A stretch of 64,000 nt of DNA from Sternotherus odoratus (lineage: Eukaryota > Chordata > Testudines > Kinosternidae): NCBI GenBank assembly GCA_032164245.1, contig JAVMKO010000005.1, positions 58,203,442 to 58,267,441 on the forward strand. The letters are read 5' to 3'. The notes under the pieces are model-generated. The model did no database searches, had not been told where the DNA came from, and saw only the letters and a list, made by a program, of their open reading frames with translations. Position 1 is the stretch's first letter; each line of letters starts with the position of its first letter. A program made the position numbers and the translations under genes. Below, piece after piece: positions 1-11,138 of the stretch.

Positions 1-400
1 GAAACACCCCCACCCCCCGCCCCCCGTCCCCAGCCTTCTCTAATTTTAATTGACATTTCTGAGAATATCTTCCAGTATCCTCTGGAAAAGACTGCACAAG
101 ATTCTTTGACAACATGAGGTCCATTTCATGCTCCCCTCCCCCATTACCAATTGCTGTAGAGCCAATCAGCAGGAGCAGAATAAATCAGAGGCACTGACAG
201 CAGCACAAACATTGCTCAAGTAACCACCTCCTGTGTGAAGCAATAGTGAGAACTGGACATGGGTCCTCTGTATCAAAAGTGTCTAGTGTTTGAGCTAGAG
301 GACTCACCCAGGTACATTAGTTCAGAGGCAGTAACAGATTCTCAGACTTTACTATGTGGTCTAACCACTAGATAGAGACACCCAGCCAGCTGTTAACATG

Positions 401-445
<45 letters not shown>

Positions 446-557
446 AACAAGTGGACAGCTGGATTAGAAGGGGAGGGCCAAGGTGTGACTGGAAAGAGGG
501 AAGGCCATCTCCGGGAGGGAGGACACGGTGTGCAGGGAGAAGTGACATTGCTACATT
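1..557. other. unremarkable non-coding DNA
   Basis: I see no gene, exon or recognisable transposon here apart from a pure TC microsatellite, which is listed separately. Confidence 0.6.
404..443. repeat. (TC)n microsatellite
   Basis: About 20 uninterrupted TC dinucleotides. Slippage-prone simple sequence; the peptide of repeated Arg-Glu on the other strand is an artefact of it. Confidence 0.97.
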
Positions 558-848
558 GAATCATAGAATATCAGGGTTGGAAGGGACCTCAGGAGGTCAT
601 CTAGTCCAACCCCCTGCTCAAAGCAGGACCAATCCCCAACTCAATCATCCCAGCCAGGGCTTTGTCTAGCCTGACCTTAAAAACCTCTAAGGAAAGAGAT
701 TCCCCCCACCTCCTTAGGTAACCCATTCCAGTGCTTCACCACCCTCCTAGTGAAAAAGTTTTTCCTAATATCCAACCTAGACCTTCTCACTGCAACGTGA
801 GACCATTGCTCCTTGTTCTGTCATCTGCTAACACTGAGAACAGATGGC
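558..848 (-). mobile_element. CR1 LINE 3' end, 5'-truncated
   Basis: Read on the minus strand this is the typical sauropsid CR1 3' tail. On the plus strand it opens with ATCATAGAATATCAGGG, the complement of the CR1 terminal repeat, followed by the TTGGAAGGGACCTC and GTCATCTAGTCCAACC blocks and the C-rich AAAGCAGGACCAATCCCC block. Only the 3'UTR and the end of the last coding part remain. This is the usual product of incomplete reverse transcription. Confidence 0.92.
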
Positions 849-3800
849 GGAGATGCAGGCCTGGACAACTGCAATGCTTTGTAGACAGAGAAGGCCTAGC
901 ACGATGGAAAAAGCAGAAGGTTGTGTGGGGTGTGGCAGCAAGAAGGTAAGCGGATTGACCTCAACTCTGGGGAAAAAAACAACAACAAAACCCCCAGCCT
1001 CTATGAAGGAGAATCTATTGGAAAGAAAGTGATTTAGGAGTAAGGGGCTAAAGATGAGCCTTTGGAATTTGACAGGGTGAGGGAGGCCCTGGGGAGCCTC
1101 TCTGGGAGTGATGTTTAAACTTTGGGTGGGGCGGAGGCTTTGGAGCAGCATCAGGTATGATTGGAAAGCTTATTTTGGATGTTGTAAAGAAGAGGGAAAT
1201 GAAGAGACAGGAACATTCTCTGTCATGGGCCATGTGGGTGAAAGGGGTAGGATGAGGCAATAGCACATGACCGGGTGGAGAAGGACTGTGTGAGGCCTGA
1301 TTGTTGTGCGTTATTAGTAGATAATATGTCTGGCCTGAAGCAGGAGAGCGCCGGAGCCATTGGTACTGGAAACAAAATGTGTTTTGGCTTGGACCTGATT
1401 TCAGTGGCATTACTTCAGAGATTAATCTGCCCCCGCATTATTGTTTGATTGAAAAAAAAAACCCTCAAGCAGCTGATCATGGAGGCTTTAGCTCAAACTG
1501 ACTGAGGCAAAGCTGCTTGTTATCGGTGCTCCTAGTCAGTCAGTCAAGGCTCTAGGAAAAGTCCCAGGTCTCAACTGTTTGTTTTGAAAGTGCAACAAAT
1601 CAAAGCTGACGGTAAATAAAATGAACTGCATCCCATCCCTCAGCATAACCCATTCAAAAGGAAGTTCTTCCTCTCCACTAGCAATGTGCAATGCATTTTG
1701 TTTTCCTTACGCAAGCCTAGCTGCACTGTGTAGCCTTTTTGGGGATTACAACTAGATGCACATATGGGAACGGGTTAGCGTAGAAACCACATCAGAATTT
1801 GAACTATAGCATTTGCTGTGATTGTGTAATGGGGCTGCCTTTAAGCCTCATGCCTGATAATGCCAGGCTTTTGGTCTGAGATTCAGGTTCTTGTAGAGGT
1901 TTCTCCAACCTGTCTCTAAAATCTCAGGAGTCTTGGGGCTACAGCTGTGAAAGTGACATCGAACAGAGCAGAGGAGGGATAGACAAACAAATCCTCTTAA
2001 GACAGAATACCGAGGAGACTGTTCTTGAGCTCTGAGACACAGGCCCACACTCACCTGTGGGAGTGGGTTATTGAGATTTGACGTAATGTACATCAAACAG
2101 AAACTTTTTGGGAAAAGGTGCAATAAACAGCTAGGAGGAAAATCTGACTTTTCAATTTCTGTGTGTGTGTGTGTGTATACACACACATTGCACATATACG
2201 CACATTAGAGAGGCAGTCTAAAACACACCAATAGCCTGAGGGTTGAGGTGTGCAGTTCTAGAGGTAGCAAAGCTGAAGCGTAGCTATGCGTTAGGAGTTC
2301 AGTACCTTGTCGTCCAAAGGACATTGAAAACAGTGCTCTTTTACCCCTCTGTAGCCAGTTCCTCCTTGTTTAATAGGTGAATACTAGGCTCAGTTTCTGT
2401 CCTTAGTAGAAAACTATTTTACATGCTGTCTATGCTCTGTTTAAACCAGCTTCTTGGCTGAAAACATACACCAGTTTTGGAAGAGTTGGGTTATATGCAA
2501 GTCAATCTCTGCTCAAATATCCAGTCCTCACTGGAGAAGGAGACCACCACCACTTCCAAGGAGATACCTGTCCCAAGAAGAAGGCCCAACCCCCAGGGGA
2601 ATGAACAGGAACCCCCTGATTCTTATAGCCTAATGGTTCAGCACCAGCCCCCACTCTCCTTTGGTTAAGAATGGTAAATGAAAACAGATAAGTTGCCTCA
2701 GTGATAATGACTCGAATAAGAAGATACAGGTAATGATATTCATATGTAGCCTATCATTAGGCCACTAGAGGTGGCCTAGAGCTGTGCAGCATGCTAGGCA
2801 TGACATGCTCCCTGGCAAATCAAGTAGATGAAGCTGGAACTTGAGCTGTGTGGAAGCCTTGATGTCAGTTGGCAATGTTAATTAAGCATGTTAGTCTTTG
2901 TTCATCTTGGATTTCTTGCTATATACTTGCCATGTAGGCTCTATCTACATTTACATATAGCTGTTCATCATTGATAACAGACAAGTCATAGAATCTTCCT
3001 CACTTCTGTGAAGTATGATGGATTTGAGAGAGTAGATAAGAGAAAACAAGAAATAAGCCTGGAGATGGATCAAAGCTAGCATTGGTTACCAGCAGAAAAT
3101 AAATCCAGGTGCATTGACCTAGCTGGTTCTGCATTGTTTATTTTGAAGAACGATTCCATTATTAAGCACCACAAGCATATGATGCTATATATTTGGCTGC
3201 ACTTACTCATTCCCATGTTTAAAAAGCTCCAGATTTGTTCATTTGTATCCAGTCTTAACACCTAAAACTGAAATTTCCTGTTAAGTGGGGAGAGGGAGGA
3301 GAGAAGGGACAAGCCAAGAGCAGCTGTCCAGCTCATTCTAACACTCAAGTGTCGTTGTTTTCAACCACACTTGAGACACATGTGTGAATATCCAGCTATG
3401 TTCACCCAACTGGACTAAAAGTATGTGTCTGGGAAAAATGGTTGTGTGTATTTGAAAAGAGGTCACTGAGAAACTGAAATGTGTGGAGATAGAGATTGAG
3501 GGGGAAACCCTGTCACAATTCTCATTTTCACTTACCTCTTACTTAAAATGTATCCAGCAGGGTGGGCAGAGGGACACAACAGCTGCTAAAATTACCAAGT
3601 GGAAATCATTTTTAGTAGGCACAAGTGTTTTGTGGTTTTCCTGTTCTCTCTATCCACCCCCTGCCTCATCCCCTACTCACTGCAGTATCCTCCAGAGAAG
3701 CTGTAGAGTCACTGGAGTCTTTCTAATAACAGCCACTAGAAGAGCCAGACGTAATCTGTTTGTGATATGTGTCAGATGGAACATGAGCCTCCAGTGGGAC

Positions 3801-4660
3801 CTCAGCCCATAGGAGGGGCTCTGAACAAGGCCTAGCACAGACCTCAGAGGAGTCACTAATCCAGCCCCACCACTGGCACAGCTGAAGTGAGGGAGTCCTT
3901 TGAGAGATGGAGGAGTGCAGTGAGGAGGCAGCTGCTAATGTTTAGGGTTTGCTGGAGTAATACATTGTACATAAGTGCTAACCAGCACAGGGCCAAATGA
4001 GGCGGTGTCTTGGATATTTTTTTTTTCCTGCCAAAAGTCAGTATGCGGTTAGGGTTTTATTTTTTTGGAAGTGATGTTGCTGTTAAATTGATGATTGCCA
4101 AGGCCAAATAAAGTGCAAAGAGTCCTCTGAAAGAGCTGTGGAACTGTACATTAAGAGTCATGGGATGCCAGCACATAACCACACTGCTGCAGACTGTCAC
4201 AGGACAGGGTCATACTTCCAAGCTTTCAATGCTTCCTTTTTGTAATTACCAAGGTTCTTGTAAACAGTGCATGAGTGAAATATTTTTGGATCTGTTTTTC
4301 CTGAGCATGTCAAGGGCTGCGCAGCCACACTTGGACGGTTATGTGTATTAGCTGGGTGCGGGAGGGCTGGCTAAAAAAGGTGCAGAAGATGTAACTTGGA
4401 TCCACAATTCGAGTTACACCCAACACTCACAGTTACTCCCTATATTCCACACCCTAAGTGTGAAATGTTTGTTGAAATGATATTATGCATGTCTTCACCC
4501 ACTAACCTGTGGCCCTGTTGACTCACTTATGTTCGTGAACACTAAACACATGCTCAATGCTGTAAAAACAATGCATATTGTTACATTATGCACACAATGG
4601 TGTGTGCGTTTATTACTCTTTATGATTACACTGTCCATTTTAGTTATTTAAATTACAGTA
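849..4660. other. non-coding DNA, no gene recognised
   Basis: No exon, RNA gene or well-preserved transposon is visible. Short open frames here (for example 2477-2668, 63 codons, and 3483-3812, 109 codons) show no family motif and no convincing splice context. A mixed TG/TATA/CA microsatellite lies at 2160-2187. Confidence 0.55.
2160..2187. repeat. (TG)n-TATA-(CA)n palindromic microsatellite
   Basis: TG repeats pass through TATA into CA repeats, so the tract is self-complementary and can form a small cruciform. Confidence 0.9.
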
Positions 4661-4669
4661 GCCCTTAGA

Positions 4670-4930
4670 GACCCTAAACTGGAACCGGGGGCACCACTGT
4701 ACTGGGCTCTGTATTTATGCATAGTGAGAGATAGCCCCCTATCCCAAAGAGCTTGCAATCTAAGTAGACAAAGAGTGGGAAAATTGGAGGTCTTATTTTC
4801 CCCATTTTATAGATGGGGAAATGAGATACAGAGAGGTTAAGGGATTTGTCCAAGCTCACATAGGAAGCCAGTGGCAGAGCTCAGAATTAAACCCAGATCT
4901 CACTGAGATCCAATCCAGCGTCATAACAGC
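4670..4930 (-). mobile_element. MIR-like ancient SINE (reverse orientation)
   Basis: The plus strand carries the complement of the MIR core: CCCCATTTTATAGATGGGG, then GAGATACAGAGAGGTTAAG, then CCAAGCTCACATAGGAAG and AGTGGCAGAGCTCAG. Order and spacing match a reversed MIR. Divergence is high, as expected for an old amniote SINE. Confidence 0.8.
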
Positions 4931-5096
4931 AAGATCATCCTTGTCTTCCTGGAGTCCTTAAGTTAGGTACACTAAAGCTTGATTTGGCACCAATACCCAC
5001 ATATTATTTCACTTTTGGTAACAAACATTATCTACCGGATGCACCTGAATGAACAGCTAATTGTAGCTTAAGTTAATAGTAAACTGTATCACTAAA

Positions 5097-5142
5097 CTAA
5101 TATATATATCTATATAGATATAGATATATATATAGATATAGA
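5097..5142. repeat. AT-rich simple sequence flanking the first Helitron
   Basis: TATATATC/GATATA-type low-complexity tract. It ends in an A immediately before the TC of the first Helitron, consistent with insertion between A and T. Confidence 0.85.
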
Positions 5143-7701
5143 TCTATATATATAAAAGTCAAGTGGTGTATGTATGAGTGTATGTATGTATGTATGTACG
5201 TATGACAGCGAACTCCTCCCGCACCGTTTGAGCCAGAGACTTGAAATTTGGTACAGTGAGGGGTCTTGGGGTCTAGATCTTGGTAAGGGTCGAAAAATTT
5301 TCGGATCTCACCTCTGACGCCCCCCAGTGGTGAAAGTCTTTCAGGGCCAATCACATCAGCTGGGCAGTTAGGTGCTGATGATGTCATAATACCCCCTCCA
5401 ACAGACACCGCACTCGCTCAGCTCGCCCCTCCCTCCTCCAACGGAACCCCGGAGATCCCTCAGCTCACTGCCCCTCCCCCCTCCCAACGGAACCACGGAG
5501 ATCCCTCAGCTCACTGCCCCTCCCTCCTCCAACGGAACGCCGGAGATCACTCAGCTCACTGCTCCTCCCCCCTCCCAATGGAACCCCGGAGATCACTCAG
5601 CTCACTGCCCCTCCCCCCTCCCAACGGAACCCCGGAGATCCCTCAGCTCACTGCCCCTCCCTTCTCCAACGGAACCCCGGAGATCACTCAGCTCACTGCC
5701 CCTCCCCCCTCCAACGGAACCCCGGAGATCACTCAGCTCACTGCCCCTCCCTCCTCCAACGGAACCCCGGAGATCCCTCAGTTCTCTGCCCCTCCCCCCT
5801 CCCAATGGAACCCCGGAGATCACTCAGCTCACTGCCCCTCCCCCCTCCCAACGGAACCCCGGAGATCACTCAGCTCACTGCCCCTCCCTCCTCCCAACGG
5901 AACCCCGGAGATCCCTCAGCTCACTGCCCCTCCCTCCTCCAACGGAACCCCAGAGATCACTCAGCTCACTGCCCCTCCCCCCTCCAACAGAACCCCGGAG
6001 ATCCCTCAGCTCACTGCCCCTCCCTCCTCCAACGGAACCCCGGAGATCCCTCAGTTCTCTGCCCCTCCCCCCTCCCAATGGAACCCCGGAGATCACTCAG
6101 CTCACAGCCCCTCCCCCCTCCCAACGGAACCCCGGAGATCACTCAGCTCACTGCCCCTCCCTCCTCCAATGGAACCCCGGAGATCACTCAGCTCACTGCC
6201 CCTCCCCCCTCCCAACGGAACCCCGGAGATCACTCAGCTCACTGCCCCTCCCCCCTCCCAACGGAACCCCGGAGATCACTCAGCTCACTGCCCCTCCCCC
6301 CTCCCAATGGAACCCCGGAGATCACTCAGCTCACTGCCCCTCCCTCCTCCAACAGACACCGCACTCGCTCAGCTCGCCCCTCCCTCCTCCAACGGAACCC
6401 CGGAGATCCCTCAGCTCACTGCCCCTCCCTCCTCCAACGGAACGCCGGAGATCCCTCAGCTCACTGCTCCTCCCCCCTCCCAATGGAACCCCGGAGATCA
6501 CTCAGCTCACTGCCCCTCCCCCCTCCCAACGGAACCCCGGAGATCACTCAGCTCACTGCCCCTCCCCCCTCCCAACGGAACCCCGGAGATCCCTCAGCTC
6601 ACTGCCCCTCCCTCCTCCAACGGAACCCCGGAGATCCCTCAGTTCTCTGCCCCTCCCCCCTCCCAACGGAACCCCGGAGATCACTCAGCTCACTGCCCCT
6701 CCCTCCTCCAACGGAACCCCGGAGATCACTCAGCTCACTGCCCCTCCCTCCTCCAACGGAACCCCGGAGATCCCTCAGTTCTCTGCCCCTTCCCCCTCCC
6801 AATGGAACCCCGGAGATCACTCAGCTCACTGCCCCTCCCCCCTCCCAACGGAACCCCGGAGATCACTCAGCTCACTGCCCCTCCCTCCTCCCAACGGAAC
6901 CCCGGAGATCCCTCAGCTCACTGCCCCTCCCTCCTCCAACGGAACCCCGGAGATCACTCAGCTCACTGCCCCTCCCCCCTCCAACAGAACCCCGGAGATC
7001 ACTCAGCTCACTGCCCCTCCCTCCTCCAACGGAACCCCGGAGATCCCTCAGTTCTCTGCCCCTCCCCCCTCCCAATGGAACCCCGGAGATCACTCAGCTC
7101 ACTGCCCCTCCCCCTCCCAACGGAACCCCGGAGATCACTCAGCTCACTGCCCCTCCCCCCTCCCAACGGAACCCCGGAGATCACTCAGCTCACTGCCCCT
7201 CCCCCCTCCCAACGGAACCCCGGAGATCACTCAGCTCACTGCCCCTCCCTCCTCCAACGGAACCCCGGAGATCACTCAGCTCACTGCCCCTCCCTCCTCC
7301 AACGGAACCCCGGAGATCACTCAGCTCACTGCCCCTCCCCCCTCCCAACGGAACCCCAGAGATCCCTCAGTTCTCTGCCCCTCCCCCCTCCCAACGGAAC
7401 CCCGGACTACATCAGCTCACTGCCCCCCCCCCACCTGCGAAGGTCCCCGGAATCCCTTGGCTCTGGGCCCCCTCCCCCCCTGCGACGGATCTGAGTTGGG
7501 TTTGGTGGGACGGTAAGTGAGGTGGGGGTGTCGGATTCGGTCGGGGGGTGAGGTGGGGGTGTCCGGTTTGCTTGGGGGGGTGGGAAGGTGTTGGGGTGGG
7601 TGAGGGGTGAGGGGTGGGTGTTGGGGTTGGTCAGGGGGTGTCAGCTGTCTGCCACCTCCCCACCTCCGACTGACCCGAGCAGCGCCGGGCACTTATGCTA
7701 G
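5143..7701 (+). mobile_element. non-autonomous Helitron, tandem unit 1
   Basis: The unit starts with TC (TCTATATATATAAAAGTCA) after a host A. It ends in CTAG at 7698-7701, preceded by a short hairpin with CCCG and CGGG arms in the block ending GCGCCGGGCACTTATG. TC start, 3' hairpin and CTRR end are the Helitron signature. The 5' part has a block containing GAGACTTGAAATTTGGTACA, similar to many animal Helitrons. No Rep/helicase frame is present, so mobility would depend on another element. The interior is mostly a 45/46-bp minisatellite. The next unit begins with no intervening base. Confidence 0.85.
5425..7420 (+). repeat. 45/46-bp minisatellite inside Helitron unit 1
   Basis: About 43 copies of a unit reading approximately GGAACCCCGGAGATCACTCA, GCTCACTGCCCCTCC, then CCCCTCCCAAC or the one-base-shorter CTCCTCCAAC. 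The unit has no stop codon in any plus-strand frame. The 45-bp form keeps frame and the 46-bp form shifts it, which creates two overlapping open frames (5578-7494, 638 codons; 5805-7520, 571 codons) of Pro/Ser/Leu-rich peptide. I do not regard these as genes. A lead-in variant (CAACAGACACCGCACTCG) occurs before the array and again near 6352, showing a duplication of about 0.95 kb within the array. Confidence 0.95.
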
Positions 7702-7734
7702 TCTATATATATAAAAGTCAAGTGGTGTGTGTGT

Positions 7735-7810
7735 GTATGTATGTATGTATGTATGTATGTATGTATGTATGTATGTATGTATGTATGTACGTACGTACGT
7801 ACGTACGTAT
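7735..7810 (+). repeat. (GTAT)n / (GTAC)n microsatellite
   Basis: GTAT repeats merging into ACGT/GTAC repeats, expanded relative to the same position in units 1 (near 5180) and 3 (near 9385). It is part of the Helitron 5' region. Confidence 0.93.
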
Positions 7811-8209
7811 GACAGCGAACTCCTCCAGCACCGTTTGAGCCAGAGACTTGAAATTTGGTACAGTGAGGGGTCTTAGGGTCTAGATGCTGGTAAGGGTCGA
7901 AAAATTTTCGGATCTCACCTCTGACGCCCCCCAGGGGTGAAAGTCTTTCAGGGCCAATCACATCGGCTGGGCGGTTAGGTGGTGATGATGTCATAATACC
8001 CCCCTCCAACAGACACCTCACTCGCTCAGCTCACCCCTCCCTCCTCCAACGGAACCCCGGAGATCCCTCAGTTCTCTGCCCCTCCCACCTCCCAACGGAA
8101 CCCCGGACTCCATAAGCTCTGTGCCCCACCCCCACCTGCGAAGGTCCCCGGAATCCCTCGGCTCTGGGCCCCCCCCCCCCCGTTGCGACGGATCTGAGTT
8201 GGGTTGGGT

Positions 8210-9300
8210 GGGACGGTAAGTGAGGTGAGGGTGTTGGGTCCGGTCGGGGGGTGAGGTGGGGGTTTTGGGTTTGCTTGGGGGGTGAGGTGGGGGTGTCGGG
8301 TTTCGTCGGGGGGTAAGTGAGCCGGGGGGTGTCGGGGTTGGTCTGGGGGGGTGGGAAGGTGTCGGGGTGGGTGAGGGGTGAGGTGTGGGTGTTGGGTTTG
8401 GTCTGGGGGAGGAAGGTGTCGGGGTGGGTGCCCAGACCAAACCCGACACCCCCCCGGCTCACTTACCCCCCCACCAAACCCGACACCGCCACCTCACCCC
8501 CCCCCACCAACCGCAACACCCCCTGACCAACCCCAACACCTCACCCCTCACCCATCCCGACACCTTCCCACCCCCCCAGACCAAACCCGACACCCCCTGG
8601 CTCACTTACCCCCTGACCTAACCCGACACCCCTACCTCACCCCCGCACCAATCGCAACACCCCCAGACCAAACCCGACACCCCCCCCGGCTCACTTACCC
8701 CCCGACCGAACCCGACAACCCCACCTCACCCCCCCAAGCAAACCCGACACCCCCACCTCACCCCCCACCAACCGCAACACCCCCTGACCAACCCCAACAC
8801 CCACACCTCACCCCTCACCCACCCCGACACCTTACACCCCCCCAGACCAAACCTGACACCCCCTGGCTCACTTACCCCCCGACCGAATCTGACACCCCCA
8901 CCTCACCCCCCCAAGCAAACCCGAAACCCCCTGACCAACCCCAACACCCACACCTCACCCCTCACCCACCCCGACAACTTCCCACCCCCCCAGACCAAAC
9001 CCGACACCCCCCCAGCTCACGGTGCACTGTGTAGCACACAGATTATTAAATACACTGTTCGGTCGGGGGGTGAGGTGGGGGTGTCGGATTTGCTCAGGGG
9101 GTCAGGTGGGGGTGTCGGGTTCGGTCGGGGGGTGAGGTGGGGGTGTTGGGTTTGGTTGGGGGGGTCAGGTGGGGTTGTTGGGTTTGGTCGGGGGGTAAGT
9201 GAGCCGGGGGGTGTTGGGGTTGGTCAGGGGGGGTGGGAAGGTGTCGGGGTGGGTGAGGGGTGAGGTGTGGGTGTTGGGGTTGGTCAGGGGGTGTCAGCAG
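8210..9300. repeat. G-rich/C-rich inverted arms of Helitron unit 2
   Basis: The plus strand is G-rich at about 8210-8430 (units like GGTGAGGTGGGGGTGTCGG), switches abruptly at 8430 to the complementary C-rich form up to about 9020, then back to G-rich at 9060-9300. The right switch contains GTGCACTGTGTAGCACAC, itself a small palindrome. The arms are mutually complementary and each holds many runs of three or more G on one strand, giving hairpin and G-quadruplex potential. Confidence 0.92.
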
Positions 9301-9354
9301 TCTGCCCCCTCCCCACCTCCGACTGACCCGAGCAACGCCGGGCACTTATGCTAG

Positions 9355-11138
9355 TATATATATAAAAGTCAAGTGGTGTATGTATGTGTGTATGTATGTA
9401 TGTATGTATGTACGTATGACTGCGAACTCCTCCCGCACCGTTTGAGCCAGAGACTTGAAATTTGGTACAGTGAGGGGTCTTGGGGTCTAGATGCTGGTAA
9501 GGGTCGAAAAATGTTCGGATCTCACCTCTGACGCCCCCCAGGGGTGAAAGTCTTTCAGGGCCAATCACATCGGCTGGGCGGTTAGGTGGTGATGATGTCA
9601 TAATACCCCCCTCCAACAGACACCTCACTCGCTCAGCTCACCCCTCCCTCCTCCAATGGAACCCCGGAGATCCCTCAGTTCTCTGCCCCTCCCCCCTCCC
9701 AACGGAACCCCGGAGATCCCTCAGTTCTCTGCCCCTCCCCCCTCCCAACAGAACCCCAGAGATCCCTCAGTTCTCTGCCCCTCCCACCTCAACCCCGGAC
9801 TCCATCAGCTCTGTGCCCCCCCCCCCACCTGCGAAGGTCCCCGGAATCCTTCGGATCTGGGCCCCCTCCCCCCCCTGCGACGGATCTGAGTTGGGTTTGG
9901 TGGGACGGTAAGTGAGGTGGGGGTGTCGGGTTCGGTCGGGGGGTGAGGTGGGGGTGTTGGGGTTGGTCAGGGGGTGTTGCGGTTGGTGGGGGGTGAGGTG
10001 GGGGTGTTGGGTTTGTTTGGGGGGGTGAGGTGGGGGTGTCGGGTTTGGTCGGGGGGTAAGTGAGCCGGGGGGGTATCGGGGTTGGTCTGGGGGTGTGGGA
10101 AGGTGTTGGGGGGGTGAGGGGTGTGGTGTGGGTGTTGGGTTTGGTCGGGGGGGGGAAGGTGTTGGGGTGGGTGCCCAGACCAAACCCGACACCCCCCCCC
10201 CAGCTCACTTACCCCCCGACCAAACCCGACACCGCCACCTCACCCCCCCACCAACCGCAACACCCCCTGACCAACCCCAACACCCACCCCTCACCCCTCA
10301 CCCACCCCAACACCTTCCCACCCCCCCAGACCAAACCCGACACCCCCTGGCTCACTTACCCCCCGACCGAACCCGACACTCCCACCTCACCCCCCCAAGC
10401 AAACCCGACACCCCCACCTCACCCCCCCACTAACCGCAACACCCCCTGACCAAGCCCAACACCCACACCTCACCCCTCACCCACCACGACACCTTCCCAC
10501 CCCCCCCAGACCAAACCCGACACCCCCCGGCTCACTTACCCCCGACCGAACCCGACACCCCTACCTCATCCCCCCAAGCAAACCTGACACCTCCACCTCA
10601 ACCCCCCACCAACCGCAACACCCCCTGACCAACCGCAACACTCACCCCTCACCCACCCCAACACCTTCCCACCCCCCCAGACCAAACCCTACACCCCCCG
10701 GCTCACTTACCCCCCGACCAAACCCGACAACCCCACCTGACCCCCCCAAGCAAACCCAACACCCCCACCTGACCCCCCGACCAAACCCGACACCCCCCCC
10801 CCCCCGGCTCACGGTGCACTGTGTAGCACACAGATTATTAAATACACTGTTCGGTCGGGGGGTGAGGTGGGGGTGTCGGGTTTGCTCAGGGGGTGAGGTG
10901 GGGGTGTCGGGTTTGGTCGGGGGGTGAGGTGGGGGTGTTGGGTTTGTTTTGGGGGGTCAGGTGGGGTTGTCGGGTTTGGTCGGGGGGTAAGTGAGCCGGG
11001 GGGTCTTGGGGTTGGTCGGGGGGGTGGGAAGGTGTCAGGGTGGGTGAAGGGTGGGTGTTGGGGTTGGTCAGGGGGTGTCAACTGTCTGCCCCCTCCCCAC
11101 CTCCGACTGACCCGAGCAACGCCGGGCACTTATGCTAG
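9355..11138 (+). mobile_element. non-autonomous Helitron, tandem unit 3
   Basis: It begins with TATATATATAAAAGTCA (the TC is degraded) directly after the CTAG of unit 2 and ends in CTAG at 11135-11138. The 3' hairpin arms are at 11111-11114 (CCCG) and 11123-11126 (CGGG), 8 nt before CTAG. Structure and order match unit 2: shared 5' block, about three minisatellite copies, G-rich arm, C-rich arm, G-rich arm. After CTAG the DNA reads as TA repeats followed by TAAAAGG, which could be the stub of a fourth 5' end or simply the target. Confidence 0.85.
9895..11090. repeat. G-rich/C-rich inverted arms of Helitron unit 3
   Basis: Same architecture as in unit 2: G-rich plus strand to about 10168, C-rich to about 10805, the palindromic spacer with GTGCACTGTGTAGCACAC, then G-rich to about 11090. 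Confidence 0.92.

Larger units (their letters stand above)
7702..9354 (+). mobile_element. non-autonomous Helitron, tandem unit 2
   Basis: It starts with TCTATATATATAAAAGTCA directly after the CTAG of unit 1 and ends in CTAG at 9351-9354, again preceded by a CCCG/CGGG hairpin. It shares the 5' block (AAATTTGGTACAGTGAGGGG and onward to GATGATGTCATAATA) with units 1 and 3. It has only about two copies of the 45/46-bp repeat, but carries a long C-rich arm between G-rich arms that unit 1 lacks. Confidence 0.85.

Noticed and set aside
2477..2668. 63-codon frame with a PRRRPNPQGNEQEPP segment as a possible exon
   Set aside because: It has a protein-like look, but no flanking splice sites of quality and no family I recognise. 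Too weak to list as a gene.
5578..7520. Two long proline-rich open frames (638 and 571 codons) as a novel repetitive protein
   Set aside because: They are one stop-free 45/46-bp DNA repeat read in shifting frames. The mixed unit lengths and the location inside a Helitron argue against coding.
8018..10449. Several 100-218 codon Pro/Thr-rich or Gly/Val-rich frames
   Set aside because: All are translations of the C-rich or G-rich arms of Helitron units 2 and 3, open on both strands because of base composition.
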